A stretch of 64,000 nt of DNA from NCBI RefSeq assembly GCF_036346595.1, contig NZ_CP107834.1, positions 3,472,001 to 3,536,000 of the forward strand, written 5' to 3'. A program made the translations under genes and the position numbers. Shown here piece after piece: positions 1 through 7,783 of the stretch. This stretch comes from Streptomyces sp. NBC_00525. GTDB lineage: Bacteria; Actinomycetota; Actinomycetes; Streptomycetales; Streptomycetaceae. The notes under the pieces are model-generated. The model made no database searches. It was not told where the DNA came from and saw only the letters and a list, made by a program, of their open reading frames with translations. Positions within the stretch are counted from its first letter, which is position 1; the number at the start of each line of letters is the position of its first letter.

Positions 1-494
1 TGCAGGATCACCCACAGGAGGGGCGGGTTCTCGCGTTCCAGTATTTCGCGACGGCGCAGCCGGATCTCGACCCTCTGCTTGATCTGAGCGTCCGACTCCC
101 GAGGATGCGCGGCTCGATAGACGGCTTCCGCGTACTCCGGGGTCTGCAACATCCCCATGACGAACGCGTTTGAATAGTCCTCGACCTTTGTCGCCGTCTT
201 CTCCAGTTGGATGTACGGGATGAACCACTCAGGGTGACCGAGTTTGCTCAGCTTGGTGCGGAGGCGGACGTACGTGCCCGGCGTGCCCGCTACGCGGTCC
301 ATCGCCTGCGCGAACGCCTCCGAGGCCAGCATGACCCCGTTCTCCACCTTGCTGACCTGCGCCTGCTGGTAGTGGAGCCGGTCCGCGAGCCCCGTTTGCG
401 ACAACGCCAGGGCCTCCCGTAACGCCCTGACCTCCGCGCCGAAGTACGCCGCGCCGTTCGCGGGCTCGTGCTCCTGGTCGCTCTGTTCGCTCAT
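1..494 (-). CDS. XRE-family transcriptional regulator with DUF5753 (3' end outside window)
   Basis: This is a DNA-binding regulator cut by the left edge, with about 164 residues visible. The N-terminus reads as a helix-turn-helix (ALSQTGLADRLHYQQAQVSK, about residues 29-48). It is followed by the start of a DUF5753 region (GHPEWFIPYIQLEKTATKVE, then a conserved GMLQTPEYAEAVYRAAHP), the layout of the WhiJ-like regulators of Streptomyces. The start is the ATG at 494, with GGGGAG eight bases upstream. It is divergent from the two small genes at 649-1271, so the 154-bp gap probably holds both promoters. Such regulators usually pair with small DUF397-type proteins, but neither small neighbour here looks like DUF397. 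The target is unknown. Confidence 0.85.
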   Translation of the reverse strand, partial: MSEQSDQEHEPANGAAYFGAEVRALREALALSQTGLADRLHYQQAQVSKVENGVMLASEAFAQAMDRVAGTPGTYVRLRTKLSKLGHPEWFIPYIQLEKTATKVEDYSNAFVMGMLQTPEYAEAVYRAAHPRESDAQIKQRVEIRLRRREILERENPPLLWVIL

Positions 495-648
495 CTGTTC
501 AACTCCCCGCCATGCGCCGCGCGTTGGAATGCCTGCGGACCTATCGAGCGTACGGGTTCCGGCGTCATGGTGTGAGTAATTGGTAACAGAGAGCACGCGG
601 CGCACACGGAGCGCAGCGGGCGCAATGAGGGCGTACGGGAGAGACAGC

Positions 649-882
649 ATGACGACGAACGACTGGAACCGGGCGGCGGACGAGAAGGTCGCGGAGGCCG
701 AGCGGGCGCGGGACGAGCTGCGCGAGGCGCTGGGCGCGGCGGGGCTGAAGCTGCCGTCGCTGGGGATCGACGCCATCTCGTGCGCCGGGCCGAACCCGCT
801 GGCGCTGATCGACCTGGGGCGGTGCAACATCGACACGGCCCGCGCACTGGCTGTGGCGCTCCGGTCGGGCGGCGCGGTGTGA
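649..882 (+). CDS. Small conserved actinobacterial protein of unknown function (77 aa)
   Basis: A 77-residue acidic, mostly helical protein. The first half is charged and rich in Ala/Glu/Arg, as in a short coiled coil, and one Cys lies in SCAGPNPLALIDLG. I chose the ATG at 649 because GGGAGAG sits just upstream; the frame is open further upstream but without a ribosome site. The stop overlaps the next start (TGATG), so the two genes are translationally coupled. The divergent XRE regulator suggests a shared regulatory unit. I do not recognise a family. Confidence 0.65.
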   Translation: MTTNDWNRAADEKVAEAERARDELREALGAAGLKLPSLGIDAISCAGPNPLALIDLGRCNIDTARALAVALRSGGAV

Positions 883-1271
883 TGTTCCCTCCGGCCGTCG
901 AGCGTCCGTGGCGCGACGCGTGGCCCGTGGCCGCACAGGCCGGCGACGGGAACGCGTGGGTGACGGGCACGTGCTGGCTGTACTGCCGGCGTGAGGGGAT
1001 CGCGGTGCTGTGGGTCGGCGCCGTGGTCACGCCGGGCGCGACGGGCGACGTGTACGCCTGCGGCCCGTGCGTCGCGGAACTGGCCCGCATGGTCCGCCTC
1101 CAGGCCCACGTCCGGGACGGCGTCGCGGCCCCGGCCGCCGAGCGGTCGCCCCGTACCCCGCCCCGCCGACGCCACGCGATAGAGGCGGCCGGAGCCTGCG
1201 AGCACCGGCAGATCGAACTCCGCAGGGGCAAGACCCACTGCCGTGAGTGCAGCCGCCAGTTGTATCTGTGA
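882..1271 (+). CDS. Small conserved protein with C-terminal cysteine motif
   Basis: A 129-residue protein coupled to the preceding gene through a TGATG overlap. It carries CWLYC and ACGPC pairs and a C-terminal CEHRQIELRRGKTHCREC segment, so it may bind zinc. I infer this from cysteine spacing only. The middle is Arg/Pro/Ala-rich and probably disordered. A longer frame upstream of 882 only overlaps the preceding gene and is not used. Function unknown. Confidence 0.6.
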   Translation: MFPPAVERPWRDAWPVAAQAGDGNAWVTGTCWLYCRREGIAVLWVGAVVTPGATGDVYACGPCVAELARMVRLQAHVRDGVAAPAAERSPRTPPRRRHAIEAAGACEHRQIELRRGKTHCRECSRQLYL

Positions 1272-1295
1272 CCCGTACAGGGCCCCGGTCCGCCG

Positions 1296-1979
1296 CTACC
1301 GGCCCGCCAGGGCGGCGACCAGTTCCGTCGCTTCGGTGATCAGGGCCGTTTCGGACGGGGACATCATCGGGTTGAGCGTGCGGCGGGTGGCCGCTTCGGC
1401 GAGGTGGTGGGCGGGGATGCCGTCGTCGGCGGCCAGGCGCGGGACCAGCGCGCCGGCCAGCAGCCGGGCGCCGGGCGCCGCCGGGTGAGCGGGGTCCACG
1501 GCGACCTGGGCCAGGATCAGCGCCGACATCGCCCGGTCCAGGGCGGGCGCCCCCTCCTCGGTGTTGCTCCAGTCGATCACCACGGGGCCGTCAGCCGTCA
1601 GCATCACGTTGTCCGGGTGCAGGTCCAGGTGCAGGACGCGGTCGTCCGGGTCGGGCGAGAGGCGGGCCGGGACGGTGTGCAGCTCGGCGAGGAGGCCGGC
1701 CAGCAGTTCGGCGCCCTCCTCGGCGCCGACGTCCCCGGACATCAGGGACTCCAGCATCGTCGGCCCGTACAGCCGCTGGAGGACCAGATCGCCGGGCCCG
1801 GCCGACGGCGGCTGCGGGCCCAGGCGGGGCACCGGATAGCCGGAGGCCGACAGATAGGACATCACGGGGAGTTCGCGGGCGGCGTCCATACCGTCCCGGT
1901 AACGCCGCAGCACCCATGCCTCGTCCAGCTCGTACACATCCGCGTTGCGTCCGCTGCCCAGCAGTTGGCCTATGTGCAT
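1296..1979 (-). CDS. Aminoglycoside phosphotransferase-family kinase
   Basis: A 227-residue protein with the eukaryotic-like kinase fold used by APH and choline kinases. The N-lobe begins with a glycine-rich loop (LGSGRNADVYEL, about 7-18). The catalytic loop is HLDLHPDNVM (Asp119, Asn124) and the metal-binding segment is VIDWSNT (Asp136). The family phosphorylates small hydroxylated molecules; the substrate cannot be read from sequence, and many chromosomal members are not resistance enzymes. The protein is short for the family (usually 260-300 aa). It lies convergent to the small-gene pair. Confidence 0.85.
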   Translation of the reverse strand: MHIGQLLGSGRNADVYELDEAWVLRRYRDGMDAARELPVMSYLSASGYPVPRLGPQPPSAGPGDLVLQRLYGPTMLESLMSGDVGAEEGAELLAGLLAELHTVPARLSPDPDDRVLHLDLHPDNVMLTADGPVVIDWSNTEEGAPALDRAMSALILAQVAVDPAHPAAPGARLLAGALVPRLAADDGIPAHHLAEAATRRTLNPMMSPSETALITEATELVAALAGR

Positions 1980-2178
1980 GAAGGGAACCTACTCGGGCTC
2001 CGGGCAGGAGGGGAGGCCGGGCCCGGCGGGGCGCCCGGGCACAGCTCGCGGGGGCCCCATAACGCGATGCGATGGGGAGGACGGGATCTCCTGAAGATGA
2101 CGTGTACGCGGCTACCTTGGCGGCGAATTCCCCCGCACTGCTTCCCCCCGAAGCGATCCCCAGAACAAGGAGAGTTCC

Positions 2179-3549
2179 GTGGAGAGAACCATGCTCCGCA
2201 GACGGGCCCTGGCCGCGTGTACCGCCACCGTGGCCGTCGGCGCGCTCGCGATCGCCGGTCTGACCGGCACCGCGTCCGCCGATCCCGCCCCCCACGCCCC
2301 CACCCAAGCGGCGGACTCCGCCCAACTCTCACCGGGTCTGCTCAAGGCCATGCAGCGGGACCTCGGACTGACCGCATCCGAGGCCCGCAGCCGCATAGCC
2401 AACGAGGCGCAGGCCACCGCCGTCACCGCCGGACTGAAGTACTCCCTCGGGGACAACTTCGCCGGTGCCCGTGTCTCCGGTGACACGGCCAAGCTGACCG
2501 TGTCCACCACCAGCGCCGCGGACGCCGCCCGCATCGCGAAGGCCGGCGCCCGCGCCGAGGTCGTCGACCACAGCCTGGCGGAGCTGAACACCGCCAAGGC
2601 GGCCCTGGACCGGGTCGCACTGCGCAAGGCCCCCGCGAACGTCCCGTCCTGGTACGTGGACGTCAGCACCAACCGGGTCGTCGTCCAGGCCGGCAAGACC
2701 GCCGCCGCCGAGGCGTTCCTCGCCAAGGCCGGGGTGGACCGCTCCCTGGTGAAGATCGCGCACTCCACCGAGCAGCCCCGCACCTTCGCGGACCTGCGCG
2801 GCGGCGACGCGTACTACATGAACGGCTCGGGCCGCTGCTCCATCGGCTTCCCCGTCAAGCGCGGCACCCAGAGCGGCTTCGTCAGCGCCGGGCACTGCGG
2901 CCGCCCCGGCACCAGCACGAGCGGCTACAACCAGCAGGCCCAGGGCTCCTTCCAGGGCTCGACGTTCCCCGGCCGCGACTACTCCTGGATCGCGACCAAC
3001 TCCAACTGGACGCCGCGTCCCCTGGTGAACGGCTACGGCAACGCCGACGTCACGGTCACCGGTTCCACCGAGGCGATCGAGGGCCAGTCCGTCTGCCGCT
3101 CGGGCTCCACGACCGGCTGGCACTGCGGCACCATCCAGCAGCGCAACAGCAGCGTCACCTACCAGGAGGGCACCGTCACCCCGGTGACCCGGACCAACGT
3201 GTGCGCCGAACCCGGTGACTCCGGCGGTTCGTTCATCTCCGGCAGCCAGGCGCAGGGCGTCACCTCCGGTGGCACCGGCAACTGCTCGCAGGGCGGTGTG
3301 ACGTACTTCCAGCCCATCAACGCCGCGCTCCAGGCGTACGGCGTGACCCTGGTGACCAACGGCGGCCCCACCACGCCGCCGGACCCGTCCGACCCGCCGA
3401 ACCCCGGCGGCACCTGGGCGGTCGGCACCAACTACGCGGCCGGTGACGTCGTGACGTACGGCTCGGCGAGCTACCGCTGCCTCCAGGGCCACCTGGCGCA
3501 GCCCGGCTGGACCCCGCCGAACGTTCCGGCCCTCTGGCAGGCGCTGTAA
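2179..3549 (+). CDS. sprC: Streptogrisin C-type secreted serine protease with chitin-binding module
   Basis: A 456-residue pre-pro-protease of family S1 (alpha-lytic/streptogrisin). It has a signal peptide with cleavage near TASA-DPAP (about 34), an alpha-lytic-type pro-region (about 45-200), and a mature protease from about Ala204. The triad is His239 (SAGHC), Asp267 (GRDYSW) and Ser348 (GDSGG). Cys220/240, 306/316 and 342/369 fit the three family disulfides. After a Pro/Asp linker comes a CBM5/12 module (about 410-456, GGTWAVGTNYAAGDVVTY), which distinguishes streptogrisin C from A, B, D and E. The GTG start at 2179 follows AAGGAGAG. It is expected to be exported by Sec and self-processed, attacking protein on chitin or other polymers. 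Confidence 0.93.
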   Translation: MERTMLRRRALAACTATVAVGALAIAGLTGTASADPAPHAPTQAADSAQLSPGLLKAMQRDLGLTASEARSRIANEAQATAVTAGLKYSLGDNFAGARVSGDTAKLTVSTTSAADAARIAKAGARAEVVDHSLAELNTAKAALDRVALRKAPANVPSWYVDVSTNRVVVQAGKTAAAEAFLAKAGVDRSLVKIAHSTEQPRTFADLRGGDAYYMNGSGRCSIGFPVKRGTQSGFVSAGHCGRPGTSTSGYNQQAQGSFQGSTFPGRDYSWIATNSNWTPRPLVNGYGNADVTVTGSTEAIEGQSVCRSGSTTGWHCGTIQQRNSSVTYQEGTVTPVTRTNVCAEPGDSGGSFISGSQAQGVTSGGTGNCSQGGVTYFQPINAALQAYGVTLVTNGGPTTPPDPSDPPNPGGTWAVGTNYAAGDVVTYGSASYRCLQGHLAQPGWTPPNVPALWQAL

Positions 3550-3559
3550 CACCCGCTTC

Positions 3560-3596
3560 CGCGTCGCAGGTGCTGTGACACCGGCCCTGCGACGCG
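3560..3596 (+). terminator. Hairpin after the protease gene
   Basis: A perfect 11-bp stem (3560-3570 with 3586-3596) and a 15-nt loop begin 10 bases after the protease stop. There is no U-run, as is usual in Streptomyces. Confidence 0.7.
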
Positions 3597-3642
3597 GGCG
3601 ACAACCCCTCATTACCGGCCCACCCTCTCCGGATCGAGGAGC

Positions 3643-3672
3643 GGGGCCCGGAGCAGCGTCGCTCCGGGCCCC
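3643..3672 (+). terminator. Second GC-rich hairpin before the dioxygenase gene
   Basis: A perfect 12-bp stem (3643-3654 with 3661-3672) around a 6-nt loop. It lies 50 bases before the dioxygenase start, so it is either a second terminator for the protease transcript or a 5' leader structure of the next gene. Confidence 0.55.
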
Positions 3673-3721
3673 CCGCACCGCGTACGTGCCCTTCCCCACC
3701 GTCCCGAGGAGACCGTCAGCC

Positions 3722-4579
3722 ATGTCCCCCGAGCCCAACGAGTCCGTCGAACCGGCAGCCGCCGAAGCCGCAGGCGGCCCGGCCATCAGCCGGAAGTCCC
3801 TGCTCAAGGCCGCGCTCGTGGCCACCGCCGTGCCGCTGTTCGCGGGTGGCGGGGTCGCCCTCGCCCGCGACGCCGGCAAGAGCGGCGAGCTGCTCGCCCC
3901 CACGCCGGACTGCGACGACGGCGACGAGCCGACGCACGACCAGATGGAGGGCCCGTACTTCAAGCCCAACTCGCCCCTCCGCACCAGCCTGGTGACCTCC
4001 TCGACGCCCGGCGTCCCGCTGACCGTCAGCGGTTACGTCTTCGGCCGTGAGTGCCGCCCCATCCCCGGCGTGCTGCTCGACTTCTGGCAGGCCGACAACA
4101 ACGGTGGCTACGACATGAGCGGGTACAACTTCCGCGGTCACCAGTTCACCGACCAGAGCGGCGCGTTCACGCTCACCACGATCGTGCCGGGCCTGTATCC
4201 GGGCCGCACCCGCCACATCCACGTCAAGGTGCAGGCGCCGGGCTCCGGCATCCTCACCACCCAGCTGTACTTCCCGGGCGAGCCGCGCAACGGCACCGAC
4301 ATGCTGTACGACCCCGCGCTGCTCATGAACGTCCGGACGGCCGGCTCCGGCAAGCAGGGCAGTTTCGACTTCGTCCTCAACGTCGCCCAGCAGCCGGACC
4401 CGACCGACCCGCCGGACCCGACCGACCCGCCGACCGGCGGTACCTGGGCGGCCGGGACGGCCTACACCGCGGGCAACCGCGTCACATACGGCGGGGTCGC
4501 GTACCGCTGTCTGCAGGCTCACACCGCCATGGTCGGCTGGGAGCCGCCGAATGTCCCCGCGTTGTGGGAACGCGGGTAG
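3722..4579 (+). CDS. Secreted intradiol ring-cleavage dioxygenase fused to CBM5/12
   Basis: A 285-residue non-haem Fe(III) dioxygenase that would open catechol-type rings between the hydroxyls. The intradiol signature runs from about 102 to 130 and ends in GGY. Likely iron ligands are Tyr130, Tyr159 (PGLYPG), His165 and His167 (RHIHVK). The N-terminus SRKSLLKAALVATAVPLF resembles a Tat signal with RK in place of RR. A Pro/Asp linker (about 224-238) leads to a CBM5/12 module (239-285) close to that of the upstream protease. I know one described protein of this layout, the lignin-binding SACTE_2871 of Streptomyces sp. SirexAA-E. The ATG at 3722 follows GAGGAGA; an upstream in-frame extension lacks a ribosome site. 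Confidence 0.9.
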   Translation: MSPEPNESVEPAAAEAAGGPAISRKSLLKAALVATAVPLFAGGGVALARDAGKSGELLAPTPDCDDGDEPTHDQMEGPYFKPNSPLRTSLVTSSTPGVPLTVSGYVFGRECRPIPGVLLDFWQADNNGGYDMSGYNFRGHQFTDQSGAFTLTTIVPGLYPGRTRHIHVKVQAPGSGILTTQLYFPGEPRNGTDMLYDPALLMNVRTAGSGKQGSFDFVLNVAQQPDPTDPPDPTDPPTGGTWAAGTAYTAGNRVTYGGVAYRCLQAHTAMVGWEPPNVPALWERG

Positions 4580-4618
4580 ACGAGCAGACCGGCCGAGCGG
4601 CCGTAACCGCCGCGCCCC

Positions 4619-4649
4619 CGCGCCTCCGGGCTCTCTCCCCGGAGGCGCG
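4619..4649. terminator. Bidirectional terminator hairpin
   Basis: A perfect 12-bp stem (4619-4630 with 4638-4649) and a 7-nt loop, placed between the convergent dioxygenase and DNA polymerase genes, so it can serve both. Confidence 0.75.
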
Positions 4650-4735
4650 GCGGGCGCACGGCCCGGACCGGAGGGGGTTCGGTTCGGGCCGCATCTCTTC
4701 CCCCTCCTCAGCCCCCTCGCGCTCGCACCGCGCGT

Positions 4736-6451
4736 TCACTTCGCGTCGGAGTAGCGCTCCACCACCGCGGTGGTGAACGGAAAACGCACCGGGGTCTCGC
4801 CGAACACCGTCCGCCCGGCCAGTTCGGCGGCCTCCCGGATCGCCGCCACCACCGCTGCGGCCTCCGCCTCCGGGCAGTGCACGATCACCTCGTCGTGCTG
4901 GAAGAACACCAGTTCCGCCCGGAGGCCGGCGGCCGCGATCGACCGCCGCAGCGCCGCCAGCAGCAGCAGCGCCCAGTCCGCCGCACTGCCCTGGACCACG
5001 AAGTTCCGGGTGAACCGGCCCCGCGCCCGCGCGTCCGCCGAGGCATAGCCCGGCTGCCGGCCGTAGCCCGGTTCGTCGCCGCCGCCCGCCCCGCCCGCCG
5101 GCACCGGCTCCTCCTGCGGGATTCCGGCCTCCCCGTCCTCCCCGTGACCCGCAGCGGGCGGGCTGGTCCGGCCCAGCCAGGTGCGTACGAGACGGCCCTC
5201 CTCGCCCGCCTTCGCCGCGTCGTCCACATAGGCCACCGCGCGCGGGAACCTGCGGCGCAGGGCCGCCAGATTCTTCAGCCCGTCCCCGGACGTCTGCCCG
5301 TACACCGCGCCGAGCAGCGCGAGCTTCGCGTGGTCCCGGTCGCCGTGGAAGGCGCGGTCGGACAGCGCGGTGTAGAGGTCGCCCTCATGACCGGCCACCT
5401 CCATCAGACCGGGGTCGCGCGAGATCGCGGCCAGCACCCGCGGCTCCATCTGGGCGGCGTCCGCGACGACCAGCCGCCAGCCCTCGTCCGCGACGACGGC
5501 CCGCCGGATCACCTTCGGGATCTGGAGCGCCCCGCCGCCGTTGGTCGTCCACCGCCCGCTCACCGTGCCGCCCGGCTGGTACTCGGGGCGGAAGCGGCCG
5601 TCGCGCACCCAGTCCTGGAGCCAGCCCCAGCCGTGCGCCGTCCAGATCCGGTACAGCTTCTTGTACGCGATCAGCGGCCCGACCGCCGGATGGTCCAGCG
5701 ACTCGATCTCCCAGCGGCGCGTCGAGCGCACCCGCACCCCGTCCCGCGCGAACGCCCGCACCACGTCGGCCGGCAGATCCGGCCGCACCCGGCGGCCGAA
5801 CGCGGCGGACACCTCGTCGGCCAGCTCCGCCAGCCGGCGCGGCTCGCCCCCGCCCGCGTACCGCTCGCCGAGCAGTTCGCGCAGCACCTCGCGGTGGACG
5901 TCGGCCCGCCAGGGCAGGCCCGCGCGGTTCATCTCGGCGGCGACCAGCATCCCGGCCGACTCGGCGGCCGTCAGCAGCCGCATCCGGTCCGGCCGGTCCG
6001 TCGCGTCGTGCCGGGCGAGCTGGGCCGCGTACACCTCGGTCAGCTCCTCCAACGGCGGCTCCGGGCCCGGCGACGGCTCGAAGAGGGAGGACTGGGAGCC
6101 GGGCTCCGCGGCGCGGGGCGGCGGATCGGGCGGCACCGGGCCGCCCCGCAGCCGCGCCAGGGCTGCCGCCGCCGACCGGGGCTCGCCGAGCCGGCCCTCG
6201 TACCCCAGGAGCAGGGACTCCGCCGCCTCCACGTCGTAGGCGCGCTCCACCCGCACCCCGGCCGCCAGCAGCCGGGGGTAGACGGCGGCCGTGGAACGCC
6301 ACACCCAGCGCGCGACGTCCGGCCGGGAGCGGACCGCATCCGCCACGTCGGGCGCGGTCAGCACCGGGCCCGCCGGACGGCCGGCGCGGTCCAGCGGGGC
6401 GAGGCGCGCGGCCCCGTCCTCCGTGACGGCCAGCGCCCAGCGTTCGGTCAT
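4736..6451 (-). CDS. DNA polymerase I-family protein (bifunctional 3'-5' exonuclease/polymerase type)
   Basis: A 571-residue family A polymerase paralogue. The polymerase motifs are intact: motif A DAAQMEPRVLA, motif B RDHAKLALLGAVYGQTSG and motif C FQHDEVIVHCPE. The N-terminal third has the place of the 3'-5' exonuclease domain, but I see no convincing catalytic acidic set. There is no 5' nuclease domain, so it is much shorter than PolA (about 900 aa). A Gly/Glu/Pro-rich insertion (about 440-480) interrupts the fingers region after WLGRTSPP. It should synthesise DNA in the cytoplasm, perhaps in repair. The ATG at 6451 is chosen; the frame is open far upstream only as antisense of the next gene. 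Confidence 0.88.
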   Translation of the reverse strand: MTERWALAVTEDGAARLAPLDRAGRPAGPVLTAPDVADAVRSRPDVARWVWRSTAAVYPRLLAAGVRVERAYDVEAAESLLLGYEGRLGEPRSAAAALARLRGGPVPPDPPPRAAEPGSQSSLFEPSPGPEPPLEELTEVYAAQLARHDATDRPDRMRLLTAAESAGMLVAAEMNRAGLPWRADVHREVLRELLGERYAGGGEPRRLAELADEVSAAFGRRVRPDLPADVVRAFARDGVRVRSTRRWEIESLDHPAVGPLIAYKKLYRIWTAHGWGWLQDWVRDGRFRPEYQPGGTVSGRWTTNGGGALQIPKVIRRAVVADEGWRLVVADAAQMEPRVLAAISRDPGLMEVAGHEGDLYTALSDRAFHGDRDHAKLALLGAVYGQTSGDGLKNLAALRRRFPRAVAYVDDAAKAGEEGRLVRTWLGRTSPPAAGHGEDGEAGIPQEEPVPAGGAGGGDEPGYGRQPGYASADARARGRFTRNFVVQGSAADWALLLLAALRRSIAAAGLRAELVFFQHDEVIVHCPEAEAAAVVAAIREAAELAGRTVFGETPVRFPFTTAVVERYSDAK

Positions 6452-6515
6452 ACGGCCGAGTCTGGCACCCGGCACTGACAGCGGCCGGGAGCCAGGGTTT
6501 CGTGCGCGCGTTCGA

Positions 6516-6546
6516 TATCCACAGCCTGTGGAGACAGCTGTGGACG
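6516..6546. promoter_or_regulatory. Cluster of DnaA-box-like sequences with a palindrome
   Basis: In the divergent gap between the polymerase and DUF2786 genes lie TATCCACAG, its inverted partner CTGTGGAGA and a third box CTGTGGACG. The first two form a palindrome (TCCACAG-C-CTGTGGA, 6518-6532). All three resemble the Streptomyces DnaA box. The 17-bp core recurs exactly at 50322-50338. Confidence 0.5.
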
Positions 6547-6583
6547 GAGACCCCCCGGACAGTGCGTTGCTTACGCTGATCCC

Positions 6584-7726
6584 ATGGAATCGGTGATCGA
6601 CCAGGCGTTCGCGGCCGCCCTCTACTCGGAGGGCGACGCCGGCCTCGACACCGGCGCCTCGCTGCTCGCCGCCGCCCCGCAGGCCGACGCGGAGCTGGCG
6701 CGCCGGGGCGAGGAGTTCGTCCGGCGCGCCTGGCGGCGCGGCTGGCTGCCCGCCGACGTCGTCCGCATCGTCCGCCGCGACCTCGGCGAGCACGCCGCCG
6801 GGCTGGCCGCCGGGCTCATCGCCTCCGAGGTCCGCGGCTACGACGGGCTGCCGCCGCGCTGGGCCGCCCAGCTCGCCGAACTGCCCGCCGCGCCGCCCGC
6901 GGGCCGGCCGGACCGGTTCTCCTACGCCTCCGCGCTCCTCGCCCTGCACCGGCTCCTGCTGAACCTGCCCGCCATCGAGCCGGTCGGGCCCCCGCCCGGC
7001 GCCGCCCGCGAGGCCCCGCACCGGCCGCCCGCGCCCGGCGAGCCCCGCATGCTCACCCGCATCCGCGCCCTGCTGGCGAAGGCGGAGGCGACGGGCTACC
7101 CGGAGGAGGCGGAGGCGCTCACCGCCAAGGCCCAGGAGCTGATGGCCCGGCACAGCGTCGACGAGGCCCTGCTCGCCGCCCGCACGCCCGGCGACCGCAC
7201 CCCCGCCGCCTGCCGGATCGGCGTGGACGCCCCCTACGAGATGGCCAAGGCGATCCTGCTGGACGCGGTGGCCTCGGCGAACCGCTGTCGCGCCGTGTGG
7301 AACGGCGACCTCGGCTTCAGCACGGTCATCGGCTTCGAGGCGGACCTGGAGGCGGTGGAACTGCTGCACACCTCGCTCCTGGTGCAGGGCACGGCCGCGA
7401 TGACCCGCGCCGAGGCGGGCCAGCGCGCGGGCGGCCGCAAGCGCACCAAGACGTTCCGGCAGTCCTTCCTCATGGCCTACGCCCAGCGCCTGGGCACCCG
7501 CCTGGAATCGGTCACCACCCGCACCGAGGCCGCGGCGGACGCCCCCGCCCTCCTCCCGGCCCTGGCCGCCCGGGACCTGGCGGTCACCCGCGCCGCCGAC
7601 GAGCTGTTCCCGCACACCACGACCACCCGTGTCCGGGGCGCGACGGACCTGGCCGGCTGGACCCACGGCACCGAGGCCGCCGACGCCGCCCGGATGGGCA
7701 CCGAACCCCGCCGCATCCCCCGCTGA
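6584..7726 (+). CDS. DUF2786 domain-containing protein
   Basis: A 380-residue protein. The recognisable part is a DUF2786 segment near 155-195 (MLTRIRALLAKAEATGYPEE, then AEALTAKAQELMARHSVDEA). This domain is widespread in actinobacteria and has no established biochemical role. The N-terminal 130 residues are Ala/Leu/Arg-rich helices. The C-terminal half has a conserved RTKTFRQSFLMAYAQRLGTRL region and ends in a basic tail. No signal peptide or membrane segment is visible. It is divergent from the DNA polymerase paralogue across a 132-bp gap with DnaA-like boxes. Confidence 0.8.
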   Translation: MESVIDQAFAAALYSEGDAGLDTGASLLAAAPQADAELARRGEEFVRRAWRRGWLPADVVRIVRRDLGEHAAGLAAGLIASEVRGYDGLPPRWAAQLAELPAAPPAGRPDRFSYASALLALHRLLLNLPAIEPVGPPPGAAREAPHRPPAPGEPRMLTRIRALLAKAEATGYPEEAEALTAKAQELMARHSVDEALLAARTPGDRTPAACRIGVDAPYEMAKAILLDAVASANRCRAVWNGDLGFSTVIGFEADLEAVELLHTSLLVQGTAAMTRAEAGQRAGGRKRTKTFRQSFLMAYAQRLGTRLESVTTRTEAAADAPALLPALAARDLAVTRAADELFPHTTTTRVRGATDLAGWTHGTEAADAARMGTEPRRIPR

Positions 7727-7783
7727 GCACTCCGCAAGACCCGATAACTCGGGCGAAACGGTAATTCCGGCTAGGCTCGGTCC

